Assembly (NCBI RefSeq): GCF_002220775.1
Contig: NZ_CP019685.1
Coordinates: 1,364,001-1,428,000 of the forward strand
Direction of reading: 5' to 3'
From: Campylobacter sputorum
GTDB lineage: Bacteria; Campylobacterota; Campylobacteria; Campylobacterales; Campylobacteraceae
DNA: 64,000 nucleotides
Positions within the stretch are counted from its first letter, which is position 1. Each line of letters begins with the position of its first letter. Positions 54,663 through 63,777 of the stretch are shown piece after piece. The position numbers were made by a program, and so were the translations under genes. Below the pieces are notes generated by a model, which was not told where the DNA came from, made no database searches, and was given only the letters and a program-made list of their open reading frames with translations.

Positions 54663-54977
54663 TTACAATAGTGCGTTTAGCTTATCGCTTAAAGCTTGTT
54701 TTGATTGTGCCCCTATAACTTGATCTTTTAATTCACCATCTTTGAAAAATAGTATTGTAGGAATTGATCTTATGCCATATTGAGCAGCCAAATCTTGAGC
54801 TTCATCAGTATTTACTTTACAAACTTTTGCTTTTCCTTCAAAATCAGCAGCCAACTCTTCGATAACTGGAGCAAGCATCCTGCAAGGTCCGCACCACGGA
54901 GCCCAAAAATCAACTAAAGCAACACCACTTTTTACTTCATCAAAATTTGAAGCATCTAATTCTATGTATTTTCCCAT
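54663..54977 (-). CDS. trxA: Thioredoxin TrxA
   Basis: This 104-residue thioredoxin has the redox site WCGPC (C29, C32) and the cis-Pro loop [10 protein letters not shown]. It supplies electrons to Tpx (50028-50555), ribonucleotide reductase and others. The start has AGGAG and a TATAAT farther upstream. Confidence 0.96.
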   Translation of the reverse strand: MGKYIELDASNFDEVKSGVALVDFWAPWCGPCRMLAPVIEELAADFEGKAKVCKVNTDEAQDLAAQYGIRSIPTILFFKDGELKDQVIGAQSKQALSDKLNALL

Positions 54978-55005
54978 TATTTTCTCCTAAATTTATTTGT
55001 ATGCC

Positions 55006-55011
55006 ATTATA
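55006..55011 (-). promoter_or_regulatory. Probable -10 element of trxA
   Basis: A perfect TATAAT on the minus strand lies 28 bases upstream of the trxA ATG, preceded by a T-rich run of the type seen before campylobacter promoters. It lies in the 50-base gap after yraN. Confidence 0.6.
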
Positions 55012-55027
55012 CTAAAAAAATATTAAA

Positions 55028-55366
55028 TCAAACACTAACATTTTGTATAAAATCTAGTTGATTTTTCTGTATTATTATCACATCAACTTGAAAATCATTA
55101 GAAATATTATGTTTTTGAATATATAAATTTATAGCTTTTAAAATTTTATTGTATTTACTTTTAGTAATGCGATATAAAACTTCATAGTTGCCAGCTGTAG
55201 CTTTTACCTCAATAAAATGATAAATATCATCTTTTTTAGCGATTATATCTATCTCACCAACTTTTGTTTTATAATTTCTACAGATTATATCAAAAGACTC
55301 ATTTTTTAAAAAACTAACAGCCTTATCTTCACTATCAAAACCAAAAATATACTCTTTTAGTCCCAA
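55028..55366 (-). CDS. YraN family (UPF0102) endonuclease-fold protein
   Basis: The 112-residue protein has the YraN core: EDKAVSFLKNESFDIICRNYKTKVGEIDIIAKK-type sequence (cited: GEIDIIAKKDD) and FIEVKA, a nuclease-like D...EVK arrangement. The DNA-processing role is inferred from fold; no activity is established. The start is TTG at 55366, one base after the hom stop. Confidence 0.82.
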   Translation of the reverse strand: MGLKEYIFGFDSEDKAVSFLKNESFDIICRNYKTKVGEIDIIAKKDDIYHFIEVKATAGNYEVLYRITKSKYNKILKAINLYIQKHNISNDFQVDVIIIQKNQLDFIQNVSV

Positions 55367-55367
55367 G

Positions 55368-56633
55368 CTAACTTTCTATCCTAATCATAAATGGTTTGGC
55401 TTTTATATAGTTTTCTTTTTCTAAAATTGAAAAAACTTTTTTAACATCTCTTTCCAAACTAGTATGAGTTATAAAAAATAGCGTTGCCACATCTTCATCT
55501 TCTTTTTTTGGCTTTTGTAAAAATGTATCTATTGAGAGATTGTTTTGGCTCATAATGTTTGTTATTTTTGCTAAAACACCGATATTATCCTCAACTTTTA
55601 ATCTAAAATAATATTTCGTTCTTATATCATTACTATCTATAAGTTTTAAATTTACACCCTCTAGAGATTTTTTATACCCAAGCATAGGTCTTGAGCTATT
55701 TGTAGCTATATCTATAAGATCACTTATAACTGCACTTGCAGTTGCCTTTCCACCAGCTCCTGGACCATAATACATAGTCTCTCCAACAACATCTCCAAAA
55801 ACACTAACACCATTCATAACGCCATCAACTTTAGCAATCATATTGTTTTTATCAATTAAAGCTGGGTGAACTCTAAGCTCAACATTGTAGCCATTTCTTT
55901 TTGCAACACAGATCAACTTTATTACAAACTCAAACTCATTTGCAAAATAAATATCATCAAGAGTTATATTTTCTATACCCTCTATCAAAATATCTTCTGG
56001 ATCACCATGAACTCCATAAGCAATGCTTGCTAGTATCAAAAGCTTGTGAGCTGCGTCAAACCCACCTATATCAAAAGTTGGATCTGCTTCTGCGTATCCT
56101 AATTCTTGTGCTTTTTTAAGAATTTGATCAAAATGCACGCTCTTTTGCATCATATTTGTAAGTATATAATTACTAGTTCCATTCATTATGCCTACAATTT
56201 TTTGTATATGATTAGCACTAAGCCCTTCTCTTAAAACTTTTATAATAGGTATCCCGCCAGCAACACTAGCCTCATAACCAAAATGAGTATCTCCTGCTAA
56301 ATTTTGAAGCTTATATCTGTGATAAGCAAGCATTGCTTTATTTGCTGTAACCACTGGCTTTTTGTTTTTTAAAATTTTACTTATTATATTATAAGGCTCA
56401 TCTATACCACCCATTAATTCCACAAAAACATCTATATCATCTCTGGCTACAACAGCATTTAAGTCATCACTCAAAGGTATATTTACATTTCTTTTTTTAT
56501 CTAAATTTTTAACTACACCGATAACAGGAGTGATTTCAACTCCTGCTCTAGCAGATATAACTTGCTTATTTTTTATAAGAGTATTGGCAACCTCACAGCC
56601 AACCGTTCCAACACCAAGTATTGCTATATTCAT
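55368..56633 (-). CDS. hom: Homoserine dehydrogenase Hom
   Basis: Hom reduces aspartate semialdehyde to homoserine for methionine and threonine synthesis. The 421-residue protein has the NAD motif ILGVGTVGCEVA, VTANKAMLAYH, the catalytic GGIPIIKVLREGL block and a C-terminal ACT domain (IGVLAKITNIMSQNNLSIDTF) for feedback control. The ATG overlaps the upstream aminotransferase stop by four bases. Confidence 0.95.
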   Translation of the reverse strand: MNIAILGVGTVGCEVANTLIKNKQVISARAGVEITPVIGVVKNLDKKRNVNIPLSDDLNAVVARDDIDVFVELMGGIDEPYNIISKILKNKKPVVTANKAMLAYHRYKLQNLAGDTHFGYEASVAGGIPIIKVLREGLSANHIQKIVGIMNGTSNYILTNMMQKSVHFDQILKKAQELGYAEADPTFDIGGFDAAHKLLILASIAYGVHGDPEDILIEGIENITLDDIYFANEFEFVIKLICVAKRNGYNVELRVHPALIDKNNMIAKVDGVMNGVSVFGDVVGETMYYGPGAGGKATASAVISDLIDIATNSSRPMLGYKKSLEGVNLKLIDSNDIRTKYYFRLKVEDNIGVLAKITNIMSQNNLSIDTFLQKPKKEDEDVATLFFITHTSLERDVKKVFSILEKENYIKAKPFMIRIES

Positions 56634-57835
56634 AGAAGTTCTTTAAAATATTTTTTTACATTTCTTGCAGCTTGACGAATTCTATTTTCATTTTCTATAA
56701 GTGCAATTCTAACATAATCATCGCCAGCTACACCAAAACCAATCCCAGGACTTACTGCAACTCCTGCTTTTGTAATAAGTTCTTTTGAAAATTCCATACT
56801 TTTTAAATTAAGATTTTTAGGGATTTTTGCCCATACAAACATAGATGCTCTAGGTTTTTGCATACTCCAACCAGCATTATCAAACGCTTCAAGTAAAACA
56901 TCTCTTCTTTTTATATATTGTTCTCTTAACTCTTCAACACAATCTTGTGGTCCATCAAGAGCCACAGTTGCAGCAACCTGAATAGGCGTAAACATACCAT
57001 AATCTAGCCATGATTTTATTTTTTTAAGAGCAGCAACTAATTTTTTATTTCCACAAATAAATCCGACTCTCCAACCTGCCATATTATAAGTTTTTGAAAG
57101 AGTGTAAGCCTCAACTGCAACATCTTTAGCACCATCAACCTCAAAAATAGAAGGAGCTTTATATCCATCAAATGCAAGTTCAGCATATGCAATATCACTA
57201 ATTACATAAAATCTCTCTTTTTTAGCCATAGCCACAAGTCTTTCGTAGAAACTTTTTTCAACAGTGACAGTAGTTGGATTATGAGGAAAATTTACAACAA
57301 CATATTTTGGTTTTGGTATACTTTCATCAAAAGTTTTTTGCAAATCTTGAAAAAATTTATCTTCATCAAGCTTCAAATCATCCGTATAAATAAGAGGCAT
57401 TTTAGCAACATTACCACCAGCAATTATAAATGCTTGAGTGTGTATAGGATAAGCAGGATCTGGCACAACTGCAACATCGCCTGGATTAATTATTGCAGTA
57501 ACTAGATGCACAAAGCCCTCTTTGCTTCCCATAGTAGCTACTATCTCAGTTTGTGGGTCTAAATCAACATTATAACTTCTTTTATACCAGTTTGAACAAG
57601 CCAATCTAAGCTTATAAATTCCCTGACTAACAGAATATCCATGAGTTTTATCCTTCAACGCACTTTCGCAAAGTTTTTGAACAATGTGATCAGGTGTTCT
57701 GCCAGAAGGATTTCCCATAGAAAAATCTATAATATCCTCGCCATTTCTACGAGCAGCCATCTTGATTTCATTAACTTCAGCAAAAACATAGTTTGGAAGT
57801 CTTTCTATTCTATTAAAACGAATTTCATCAAACAT
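56630..57835 (-). CDS. Class I/II aminotransferase (AlaT/DapL-like)
   Basis: This 401-residue PLP aminotransferase has DFSMGNPSGRTPDHIV, NFPHNPTTVTVE, and the PLP lysine in TLSKTYNMAGWRVGF. It is of the AlaT/DapL/aspartate-aminotransferase class. Downstream hom suggests a link to aspartate-family amino acids, but the substrate (alanine-pyruvate, aspartate, LL-diaminopimelate) cannot be decided here. The stop overlaps hom by ATGA. Confidence 0.88.
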   Translation of the reverse strand: MFDEIRFNRIERLPNYVFAEVNEIKMAARRNGEDIIDFSMGNPSGRTPDHIVQKLCESALKDKTHGYSVSQGIYKLRLACSNWYKRSYNVDLDPQTEIVATMGSKEGFVHLVTAIINPGDVAVVPDPAYPIHTQAFIIAGGNVAKMPLIYTDDLKLDEDKFFQDLQKTFDESIPKPKYVVVNFPHNPTTVTVEKSFYERLVAMAKKERFYVISDIAYAELAFDGYKAPSIFEVDGAKDVAVEAYTLSKTYNMAGWRVGFICGNKKLVAALKKIKSWLDYGMFTPIQVAATVALDGPQDCVEELREQYIKRRDVLLEAFDNAGWSMQKPRASMFVWAKIPKNLNLKSMEFSKELITKAGVAVSPGIGFGVAGDDYVRIALIENENRIRQAARNVKKYFKELL

Positions 57836-57849
57836 ATTTTTTCCTTTTA

Positions 57850-58491
57850 TTATCTTGAATGAATATAAATATTTAATCCACGCTTTATATTTTCTAAATT
57901 TTTTGCATCGCTTATAACTATATAATAAGCATTTTGCGGTATTGGTAAAGTAAATGACCTAAGAGGCTTATCTCTTGTTTGAGAAGATATCAAATTCATA
58001 TCTTTATCTAAAATTCTTACATTAACAAACCAGTTATCTCCTGGTTTTGCCATTATTTCTATGCTTTGAGAATTTCTTATATCAACCACATAATCTTCAA
58101 GTGGTCTTTGGAGTTCGATTAATTTATTTTTTTCATATTGATTAGTTTGCAAAATACTTTTTGATAAACTTAAAGAATACAGATAATATCCATTGCTTGT
58201 TTTGCTATCTAATATGATAATATTGCGTTTTTTTAGCTCATTTAACAAAGCTGTTCCATCAAAAGGATGATTAGTTTCTAAAAAAACTTCTAAAACCGAA
58301 CCATTTTGTGAGTTTTGAAAATTTTTGATTAAAACAAAACTATATCCTAGACTTTCTAAGCTGTCATTAATTTGTCTTGCAAACAGCGGCGTTGCTTTAG
58401 TATCTAGCGTAAATCTAATCGTAACATCGGTTGCATAAGCATAGATAGACAAAAATAAAATGCTTACAAAAAAAATGAACTTTTTTACCAC
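57850..58491 (-). CDS. Exported protein of unknown function
   Basis: The 213-residue protein has a clear signal peptide (VKKFIFFVSILFLSIYAYA) and a mature part rich in beta segments, including IEIMAKPGDNWFVNVRILD and YYIVISDAK. It is probably periplasmic. No family is recognised. The start is GTG at 58491, overlapping the end of the helix-turn-helix gene. I recall a similar pair of uncharacterised genes in C. jejuni between an aminotransferase gene and an rRNA methylase gene, so the two may work together at the envelope. Confidence 0.75.
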   Translation of the reverse strand: MVKKFIFFVSILFLSIYAYATDVTIRFTLDTKATPLFARQINDSLESLGYSFVLIKNFQNSQNGSVLEVFLETNHPFDGTALLNELKKRNIIILDSKTSNGYYLYSLSLSKSILQTNQYEKNKLIELQRPLEDYVVDIRNSQSIEIMAKPGDNWFVNVRILDKDMNLISSQTRDKPLRSFTLPIPQNAYYIVISDAKNLENIKRGLNIYIHSR

Positions 58492-59420
58492 GCTTTGCCT
58501 TTGTTCATAATCATAAATTCATCAACACTAATAGACTTAAACTCTCCATCTTTAACTAAAAATCTAGTAGAAACGCTAGTACCCGATGGTCTGTTTTCGC
58601 CATCAATATCAATACTAAAATTGCCATGTCCTGTTAAAATAAGTTGTGATTTGCTCATATCTACTTCATAATCTTTATTTGTAGTAATCGTTTTTTTAGC
58701 ACCATTATCAAGATTTATTGTGCCTATCCAAATGGATGTTTTTGGTTTTATAATAACTTTTTGCATTTTACTTGAAATCATACTAGAAAAAGAACTATTT
58801 TTATCTAAATTTGATATATTTTCATCTTTTTTTATGCTATTTTCTATAGAATTTAAAGATATATTTTCATCCAAATTTACTAAAGTGGAGCTATTTTCAT
58901 CAAAAATTGTTAAATTTTCATCAACTAAACTAGCATTTACTTCAATTATATTTTTCGTATTATTATCATCTATGATATTTTTTTCTACATCTTCTACAAC
59001 TTTTGAATCAGAATAAACAACACTTCTATTTTCATCATTTAACATATTTGGTATCATACTTAGATATTTCGCGGCATCAAAAAACCATGCCAAAAACACA
59101 ACCAAAATAACTATAAAAATCATTAAAGAAGCTGAGTTAGACTTATCTTTTTGCCTATATGCTGGAATTTTTGGAGAAACAAAAGGTGTTTTAGATATAT
59201 CTTCAGTATTTGCAAGAGAGTATTCTTCATACTCTTTCATCCAACTTTCAAAATCTATATCATACTCTCTAGACAAGATTTTCACATAACCTTTAACATT
59301 TTTCCTACATAAAGCTTGAAAATCTTTTTCCATAATTGCTTCTAAGTATTTTAACTCAATATGAGTTTTTCTAGCTACCTCTTTTAGACCTATTTCTTTT
59401 AACATATTTATGTTATTCAT
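58485..59420 (-). CDS. RodZ-like helix-turn-helix membrane protein
   Basis: The 311-residue protein has an N-terminal helix-turn-helix of the RodZ type (MLKEIGLKEVARKTHIELKYLEAI), a single membrane helix (about 97-115), an Asn/Asp/Ser-rich repeat linker (SLDENSSTLVNLDEN-like) and a C-terminal DUF4115-like beta domain (TSIWIGTINLDNGAKKTI to DIDGENRP). RodZ links MreB to cell-wall synthesis. The overall architecture fits but similarity is inferred. It overlaps rlmB-type and exported neighbours. Confidence 0.78.
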   Translation of the reverse strand: MNNINMLKEIGLKEVARKTHIELKYLEAIMEKDFQALCRKNVKGYVKILSREYDIDFESWMKEYEEYSLANTEDISKTPFVSPKIPAYRQKDKSNSASLMIFIVILVVFLAWFFDAAKYLSMIPNMLNDENRSVVYSDSKVVEDVEKNIIDDNNTKNIIEVNASLVDENLTIFDENSSTLVNLDENISLNSIENSIKKDENISNLDKNSSFSSMISSKMQKVIIKPKTSIWIGTINLDNGAKKTITTNKDYEVDMSKSQLILTGHGNFSIDIDGENRPSGTSVSTRFLVKDGEFKSISVDEFMIMNKGKAW

Positions 59421-60093
59421 TCATAATCCTATAGCATATTATTGCAAAAGCTGCACTTACATTTAAAGAATCAAAACTATTTTTCATACAAATCCCAATG
59501 CATTTATCAGATTTTGATATAACTTTTTTTGGAATTCCCTCACCTTCACTCCCCATAATCAGCGCTGTTTTTGTTTCAAATTTAATATTTTTAACATCTT
59601 CTCCGCCACTTGCAGTCGAATAAACACTAAATCCACTCTGTTTTAACTCGTTTATAAAACTAAGTCCATCTTTACAAATACAAATAGGTATTTCATAAGC
59701 TGCACCACTACTTGTCCTAATAACGCCTTCCATGGCTACACTTTTTGATACTATCACAACAGCTTGCATACCAAGAGCATAAGCAGTTCTTATGATAGCA
59801 CCTATATTTCCAACATCACTAAGTCCGTATAAAATCACTATCTTATCAAATTTTTTAACTTCTGATATATCACAAAAAACAAAATCCTCAACTTCAGCCA
59901 AAAAGCCTTGATGATTCCCGCCTCTAGCTAATGCTTGAGCTTTTTTAAAATCTGCTCTTTTTACTTCTAAATTTGCTTTAATTATTTGATTAAAGATAGC
60001 TTTATCGCACTCTTTTGCCAAATAAACACATTTTATTATATCTTTTTTATTGCTTAAAATATGTAAAAAAAGCTGTTTTCCATAAATAATCAT
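59413..60093 (-). CDS. 23S rRNA 2'-O-methyltransferase, TrmH/SpoU family
   Basis: The 226-residue SPOUT-class protein has an N-terminal substrate-binding region and the C-terminal knot with IVILYGLSDVGNIGAIIRTA, MGSEGEGIPKKV and DSLNVSAAFAIICYR. It most resembles RlmB (Gm2251 methylation of 23S rRNA). The 3' end overlaps the helix-turn-helix gene by eight bases. Confidence 0.88.
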   Translation of the reverse strand: MIIYGKQLFLHILSNKKDIIKCVYLAKECDKAIFNQIIKANLEVKRADFKKAQALARGGNHQGFLAEVEDFVFCDISEVKKFDKIVILYGLSDVGNIGAIIRTAYALGMQAVVIVSKSVAMEGVIRTSSGAAYEIPICICKDGLSFINELKQSGFSVYSTASGGEDVKNIKFETKTALIMGSEGEGIPKKVISKSDKCIGICMKNSFDSLNVSAAFAIICYRIMNE

Positions 60094-60129
60094 AGATTAA
60101 ATATTACCTAAAAATGTGTAAAAAATAGC

Positions 60130-60942
60130 TTATTTTATTATTTTTTCATAGATTTTTTTTGCGTTTTCGCCAGTTATTTTAGAAAGAAGTTTTGCTTTGA
60201 TTTTTGGAGCTATATCAAGACTTAAAATATCATCTTGAGTTATGTTTGAATGCGTAATATTATCACTACCTTTTACAACAATACACCATTCGCCTTTTAA
60301 ATTTGCATTTTTTAAATCATTTAGCAAATTTATAGAAATATCTTTAAATTTGGTTTCAAATTTTTTTGTGGCTTCTTTGATAGCGAAAATTTCTCTATTT
60401 GGATCTATTTTTGATATATCTTCAATAAGTGGGAAAATTCTTTGCGGAGATTCATATATAACGCTTGGATAAGGTAAATTTAATGTATTTTGTAAAGCGA
60501 CAATTCTATTTCTTGATGTATTTGGTAAAAAACCTATAAATATCCATTCTTTTTCAACCATACCGCTCGCCACAACAGCTAAAAGAGCGGCATTTGAGCC
60601 GCTTATCACTTCATAAGGTATAGAATTTTTTTGAGCAAATTTAACAAGTTCAATTCCAGGATCACTAATGCATGGCATTCCAGCATCACTTACATAGACA
60701 CAAATTTTGTCAAATATATCAATATTTACATTTCTAAAAAACTCATCACTATTATGCGTATGAAGTGAATAAAATTTATCAGGAGAGATGGAAATTTGAT
60801 ATTTTTGATTTAGTAAATTGATTAAAGATTTGCTAACACGAGTATCTTCGCAGATTAAAATCTCACACCTTTTCAAAATATCCAAAGCGTGAGATGAAAT
60901 GTCATCTAAATTGCCTATTGGAGTAGGGACAAAATAGAGCAT
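60130..60942 (-). CDS. rsmI: 16S rRNA 2'-O-ribose C1402 methyltransferase RsmI
   Basis: RsmI methylates C1402 of 16S rRNA. The 270-residue protein begins LYFVPTPIGNLDDIS, has CEDTRVS, DAGMPCISDPG and GFLPN, as in tetrapyrrole-methylase-fold RsmI. The ATG overlaps the rpmE stop by one base (TAATG). Confidence 0.95.
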   Translation of the reverse strand: MLYFVPTPIGNLDDISSHALDILKRCEILICEDTRVSKSLINLLNQKYQISISPDKFYSLHTHNSDEFFRNVNIDIFDKICVYVSDAGMPCISDPGIELVKFAQKNSIPYEVISGSNAALLAVVASGMVEKEWIFIGFLPNTSRNRIVALQNTLNLPYPSVIYESPQRIFPLIEDISKIDPNREIFAIKEATKKFETKFKDISINLLNDLKNANLKGEWCIVVKGSDNITHSNITQDDILSLDIAPKIKAKLLSKITGENAKKIYEKIIK

Positions 60943-61142
60943 TATTTCATGTTATATTTTTTCTTAAATTTATCAACTCTACCAGCAGAATCAACTATCT
61001 TCTCACTGCCTGTAAAGAATGGATGACAAGCCGAACAAATATCTACTCTCATCTCACTTTTATTTGACATAGTAGTAAAGCTGTTTCCACAAGCACAAGT
61101 AACTTTGCATTCAACATATTCAGGGTGTATTTCTTTTTTCAT
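60942..61142 (-). CDS. rpmE: 50S ribosomal protein L31 (zinc-binding form)
   Basis: This 66-residue L31 has the zinc set C16, C18, C36 and C39 (CACGNSF and [10 protein letters not shown]), so it is the zinc-containing form. The ATG at 61142 (after GAAGGAA) gives the family start MKKEIHPEY; a more distant start at 61166 is rejected. Confidence 0.95.
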   Translation of the reverse strand: MKKEIHPEYVECKVTCACGNSFTTMSNKSEMRVDICSACHPFFTGSEKIVDSAGRVDKFKKKYNMK

Positions 61143-61212
61143 TACATAATTTCCTTCAGGTATCATTTTTTGAAAGCTTTTATTATATAATAAATTTAAT
61201 AAAAAATCAAAT

Positions 61213-61872
61213 TTATAAAAGTAGCTTTCCTACAATGCCTATAGTAGCAGTTTGTGAACGCAAAATTAAATTTGAATTTAGAGAATAACTTTTTGGAATT
61301 TTTTCTATATCATTTTTTGAAAAACCGCCTTCTGGACCGATAAATAGTATCTCGTTTATATCTTTTTGCAAATTTAGACTTTTTCCATTAAAATCAATCC
61401 TTGCAATATTTTTATATTTTTCAAGCATTTTTTCAATACTAGGATAAATTTCTATTTCTAAAGGCGAATTTCTACCACATTGCTCACAAGATGATATCAA
61501 AATTCTCTCGCATCTGTTTATGTCAAATTTGAAATTTTTTTGAGAAAATTCAGCATAAACCAAAATAAGCTTTTTTAACCCCATTTCATTTAAATACGGC
61601 AAAGTTTTTTCTACTATTTTTATATCAACTATACTCCAAGCTATGCTTAGATTTGATACTAAATTTGAAACTTTTTGAGATCTTTTTAAATTTAAAAGTA
61701 TATTTTTTTTGGAAATTTGAGAAATTTCATAAACATAATTTAATTCATCTTTTAAATTTCTAATGTTTATTTCATCGCCAATCTTTACTCTTCTTGCTTT
61801 TAGATGTAAAAATTGATCGTCTTTTATAATTATACTATCATTAGAAGCATCATTTGAGTATAAAAACTGCAT
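61213..61872 (-). CDS. rsmE: 16S rRNA m3U1498 methyltransferase RsmE
   Basis: RsmE methylates U1498 of 16S rRNA. The 219-residue protein has the N-terminal PUA-like domain and the C-terminal SPOUT knot with [27 protein letters not shown] and [15 protein letters not shown] (LRxETA-type). It overlaps the upstream membrane gene by one base (TAATG). Confidence 0.93.
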   Translation of the reverse strand: MQFLYSNDASNDSIIIKDDQFLHLKARRVKIGDEINIRNLKDELNYVYEISQISKKNILLNLKRSQKVSNLVSNLSIAWSIVDIKIVEKTLPYLNEMGLKKLILVYAEFSQKNFKFDINRCERILISSCEQCGRNSPLEIEIYPSIEKMLEKYKNIARIDFNGKSLNLQKDINEILFIGPEGGFSKNDIEKIPKSYSLNSNLILRSQTATIGIVGKLLL

Positions 61873-62264
61873 TAAATCACACTCGCAAATAATATTATTA
61901 AAAAATCTAAACAGACTTTTATATTTGCCTTTTTTCTAAACTCGATAAAACTTTTTGTTTTTATTGTTTTTTTTAAAATTTTAAACTCATAAACCCCAAG
62001 TCCAATAAGTACAAAAACGGATAAAATCATAATATAAGAATTATAGCTGATATCAAATTTAAGCACAGAAGCCATGTTAAAACCACTTAAAGCTACAAGC
62101 GTAAGAATTGTGTAGTAAAATGGAAAAAAATTGCGAAGCCTAATGGCGTATCTGACATCGCCCACTTTATAATTTATAAGCAAAAAATGAACAAATACGG
62201 CGACTAAAATCACGCAAACAAAAACAATATGCATTTTATAGCTTGTAATATAAAAAAGCTCCAT
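61872..62264 (-). CDS. Four-helix membrane protein of unknown function
   Basis: The 130-residue protein has four hydrophobic helices (about 10-30, 48-66, 75-95 and 112-130). A conserved His lies in the first helix region (KMHIVFV). No family is assigned, though the size and layout resemble small CopD-like or heme-binding proteins. It lies between rsmE and the lipoprotein gene, with TAATG overlaps on both sides. Confidence 0.72.
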   Translation of the reverse strand: MELFYITSYKMHIVFVCVILVAVFVHFLLINYKVGDVRYAIRLRNFFPFYYTILTLVALSGFNMASVLKFDISYNSYIMILSVFVLIGLGVYEFKILKKTIKTKSFIEFRKKANIKVCLDFLIILFASVI

Positions 62265-62443
62265 TACTGCTCTGCTACTGGCTCTGGTGGACTTTGCAAA
62301 TCGATATTTGGCTTATTTTCATTAATGCCAATTGGAACATCATTTGGCGGATCTGTAAAATTTCTATCCACAATTTCCTTTGGCTCATCGCTACAAGCAG
62401 TTAAAAAAAACATAAACATAAAAAATAAAAATATTTTTCTCAT
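62264..62443 (-). CDS. Small lipoprotein
   Basis: This 59-residue lipoprotein reads from ATG at 62443 to TAA at 62264-62266. It has a hydrophobic signal peptide rich in Phe, the lipobox LTAC (Cys at residue 17) and a short acidic, proline-rich mature part (SDEPKEIVDRNFTDPPND to PPEPVAEQ). The ATG directly follows the queD stop and its stop overlaps the next gene (TAATG). It is too short for many callers, but the lipobox and tight operon fit make it convincing. Function unknown. Confidence 0.82.
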   Translation of the reverse strand: MRKIFLFFMFMFFLTACSDEPKEIVDRNFTDPPNDVPIGINENKPNIDLQSPPEPVAEQ

Positions 62444-63025
62444 TTAGCACTCTTTTTTGGTTTGTATCATTTTACCAGCTTTAATCTTTTCAAACAATAA
62501 TTTATCTTCCCATTCATCTATTATATCTGGCGAAAATTTAATCTCTTCAAGTTCTATTTTACCCATATTTTCATTATATGCATCATCTCTAAAACATTGC
62601 GCGTAGCTAGTTGCAGTTTCGTGAACTATAATGCTATAAAGTTTAACATTTTTCTCTCCATTATTCATCAAACTCAGCGATAAAAGTTTGTCAATTAGCA
62701 CAAAAAATATCCTGCAAAACTGCTCTGCGCTTGGATTTTGCGGTATTTCTATCCATCTTTTTGAATGCTTTTTCATATCCTTTATATAATTTTCATCATC
62801 TTTGCTATAAAGTGTAGTTGCATGATCAAAGCTATCTATAATAGTTTTTATGCCATCTTTCATTAATCCAAAATCATAAACCATACCAGCGTTATCTAAA
62901 AAATTTGAATCAAGCAAAACCTCACATTTATAAGAATGCCCGTGTATACTTGTCTTGCATCTTTTTGAACTACAAAATCTTACAATGTGAGCATTTTCAA
63001 AATCAAATATCTTTCTTATTATCAT
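62444..63025 (-). CDS. queD: 6-carboxytetrahydropterin synthase QueD
   Basis: QueD makes 6-carboxy-tetrahydropterin from dihydroneopterin triphosphate on the way to queuosine. The 193-residue protein has zinc-binding His in FENAHIVRF (H13) and HGHSYKCEV (H28, H30), with C23 in the KRCKTS segment, and a C-terminal HETATSYAQC. It is longer than the roughly 120-residue E. coli enzyme, a campylobacter-type length. It overlaps queE by one base. Confidence 0.93.
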   Translation of the reverse strand: MIIRKIFDFENAHIVRFCSSKRCKTSIHGHSYKCEVLLDSNFLDNAGMVYDFGLMKDGIKTIIDSFDHATTLYSKDDENYIKDMKKHSKRWIEIPQNPSAEQFCRIFFVLIDKLLSLSLMNNGEKNVKLYSIIVHETATSYAQCFRDDAYNENMGKIELEEIKFSPDIIDEWEDKLLFEKIKAGKMIQTKKEC

Positions 63026-63777
63026 TAAACTCCCTCTTTATCATTCCATAGTCTGATATGAAGCCTGTCTGTGTAATTATACCCATTTTTTATACAAAAA
63101 TCACAAACTTTGGCTGCGTTTGAAATAATCTCGGTTTGTGTTGCACCCATTGGCATGCAATAAACTTCATTTGGCACAATGTCTAAAATTTCTTTTATCT
63201 CTTTACTTAAATTTGATATATCCTTTGCGTTTAAAACAAATTTATAAAAACTATCTTTTGCGTTTTTATTTATAGCTCTAAGAGCATCTAAATTTATACG
63301 ATTTTGCATGATTTCTCCGCTATTTGATAGCTTTATGCTTACACAAAAAATACAATTTTTTAAAAAGCTAAATTTATCAAAATCAACAAAAACACTGCCA
63401 TTTGTCTCAAAATGCACCTCAAATTTATGATTAAGAAGATAATTTATAAATTCGCAAAAAATATCATTTTTATGATGAATTAAAGGTTCGCCACCAGTTA
63501 TTACTACGATAGGTTTTAAATTTATTGGAATTTTTGCAACACTTAGGCTTAGGAGTTCTTGTAAATTTGAAATATTTTGATATGAAAAATGCGAAGTTTC
63601 AACAGCTTTTATAGTATCACAACCTACCAAAATTTCACTTGTTTTTGGGGATTTTAAATTTACACCAAAACCTCTACATCTAAGATTACACCCAGCAAAT
63701 CTTACAAAAAGTGCATATTTGCCAGAGTATTTACCCTCGCCTTGGATACTTATAAAACTCTCAACTAATCTTAACAT
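63025..63777 (-). CDS. queE: 7-carboxy-7-deazaguanine synthase QueE
   Basis: QueE is a radical SAM enzyme that makes 7-carboxy-7-deazaguanine for queuosine. The 250-residue protein begins FISIQGEGKYSGKYALFVRFAGC (cited partly) and has cysteines C30, C34 and C53 (CNLRC then GCDT) in a C-x3-C-x18-C pattern in place of the usual CxxxCxxC, as often seen in this branch of QueE. TGGEPL follows. It overlaps moaA by TAATG. Confidence 0.92.
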   Translation of the reverse strand: MLRLVESFISIQGEGKYSGKYALFVRFAGCNLRCRGFGVNLKSPKTSEILVGCDTIKAVETSHFSYQNISNLQELLSLSVAKIPINLKPIVVITGGEPLIHHKNDIFCEFINYLLNHKFEVHFETNGSVFVDFDKFSFLKNCIFCVSIKLSNSGEIMQNRINLDALRAINKNAKDSFYKFVLNAKDISNLSKEIKEILDIVPNEVYCMPMGATQTEIISNAAKVCDFCIKNGYNYTDRLHIRLWNDKEGV

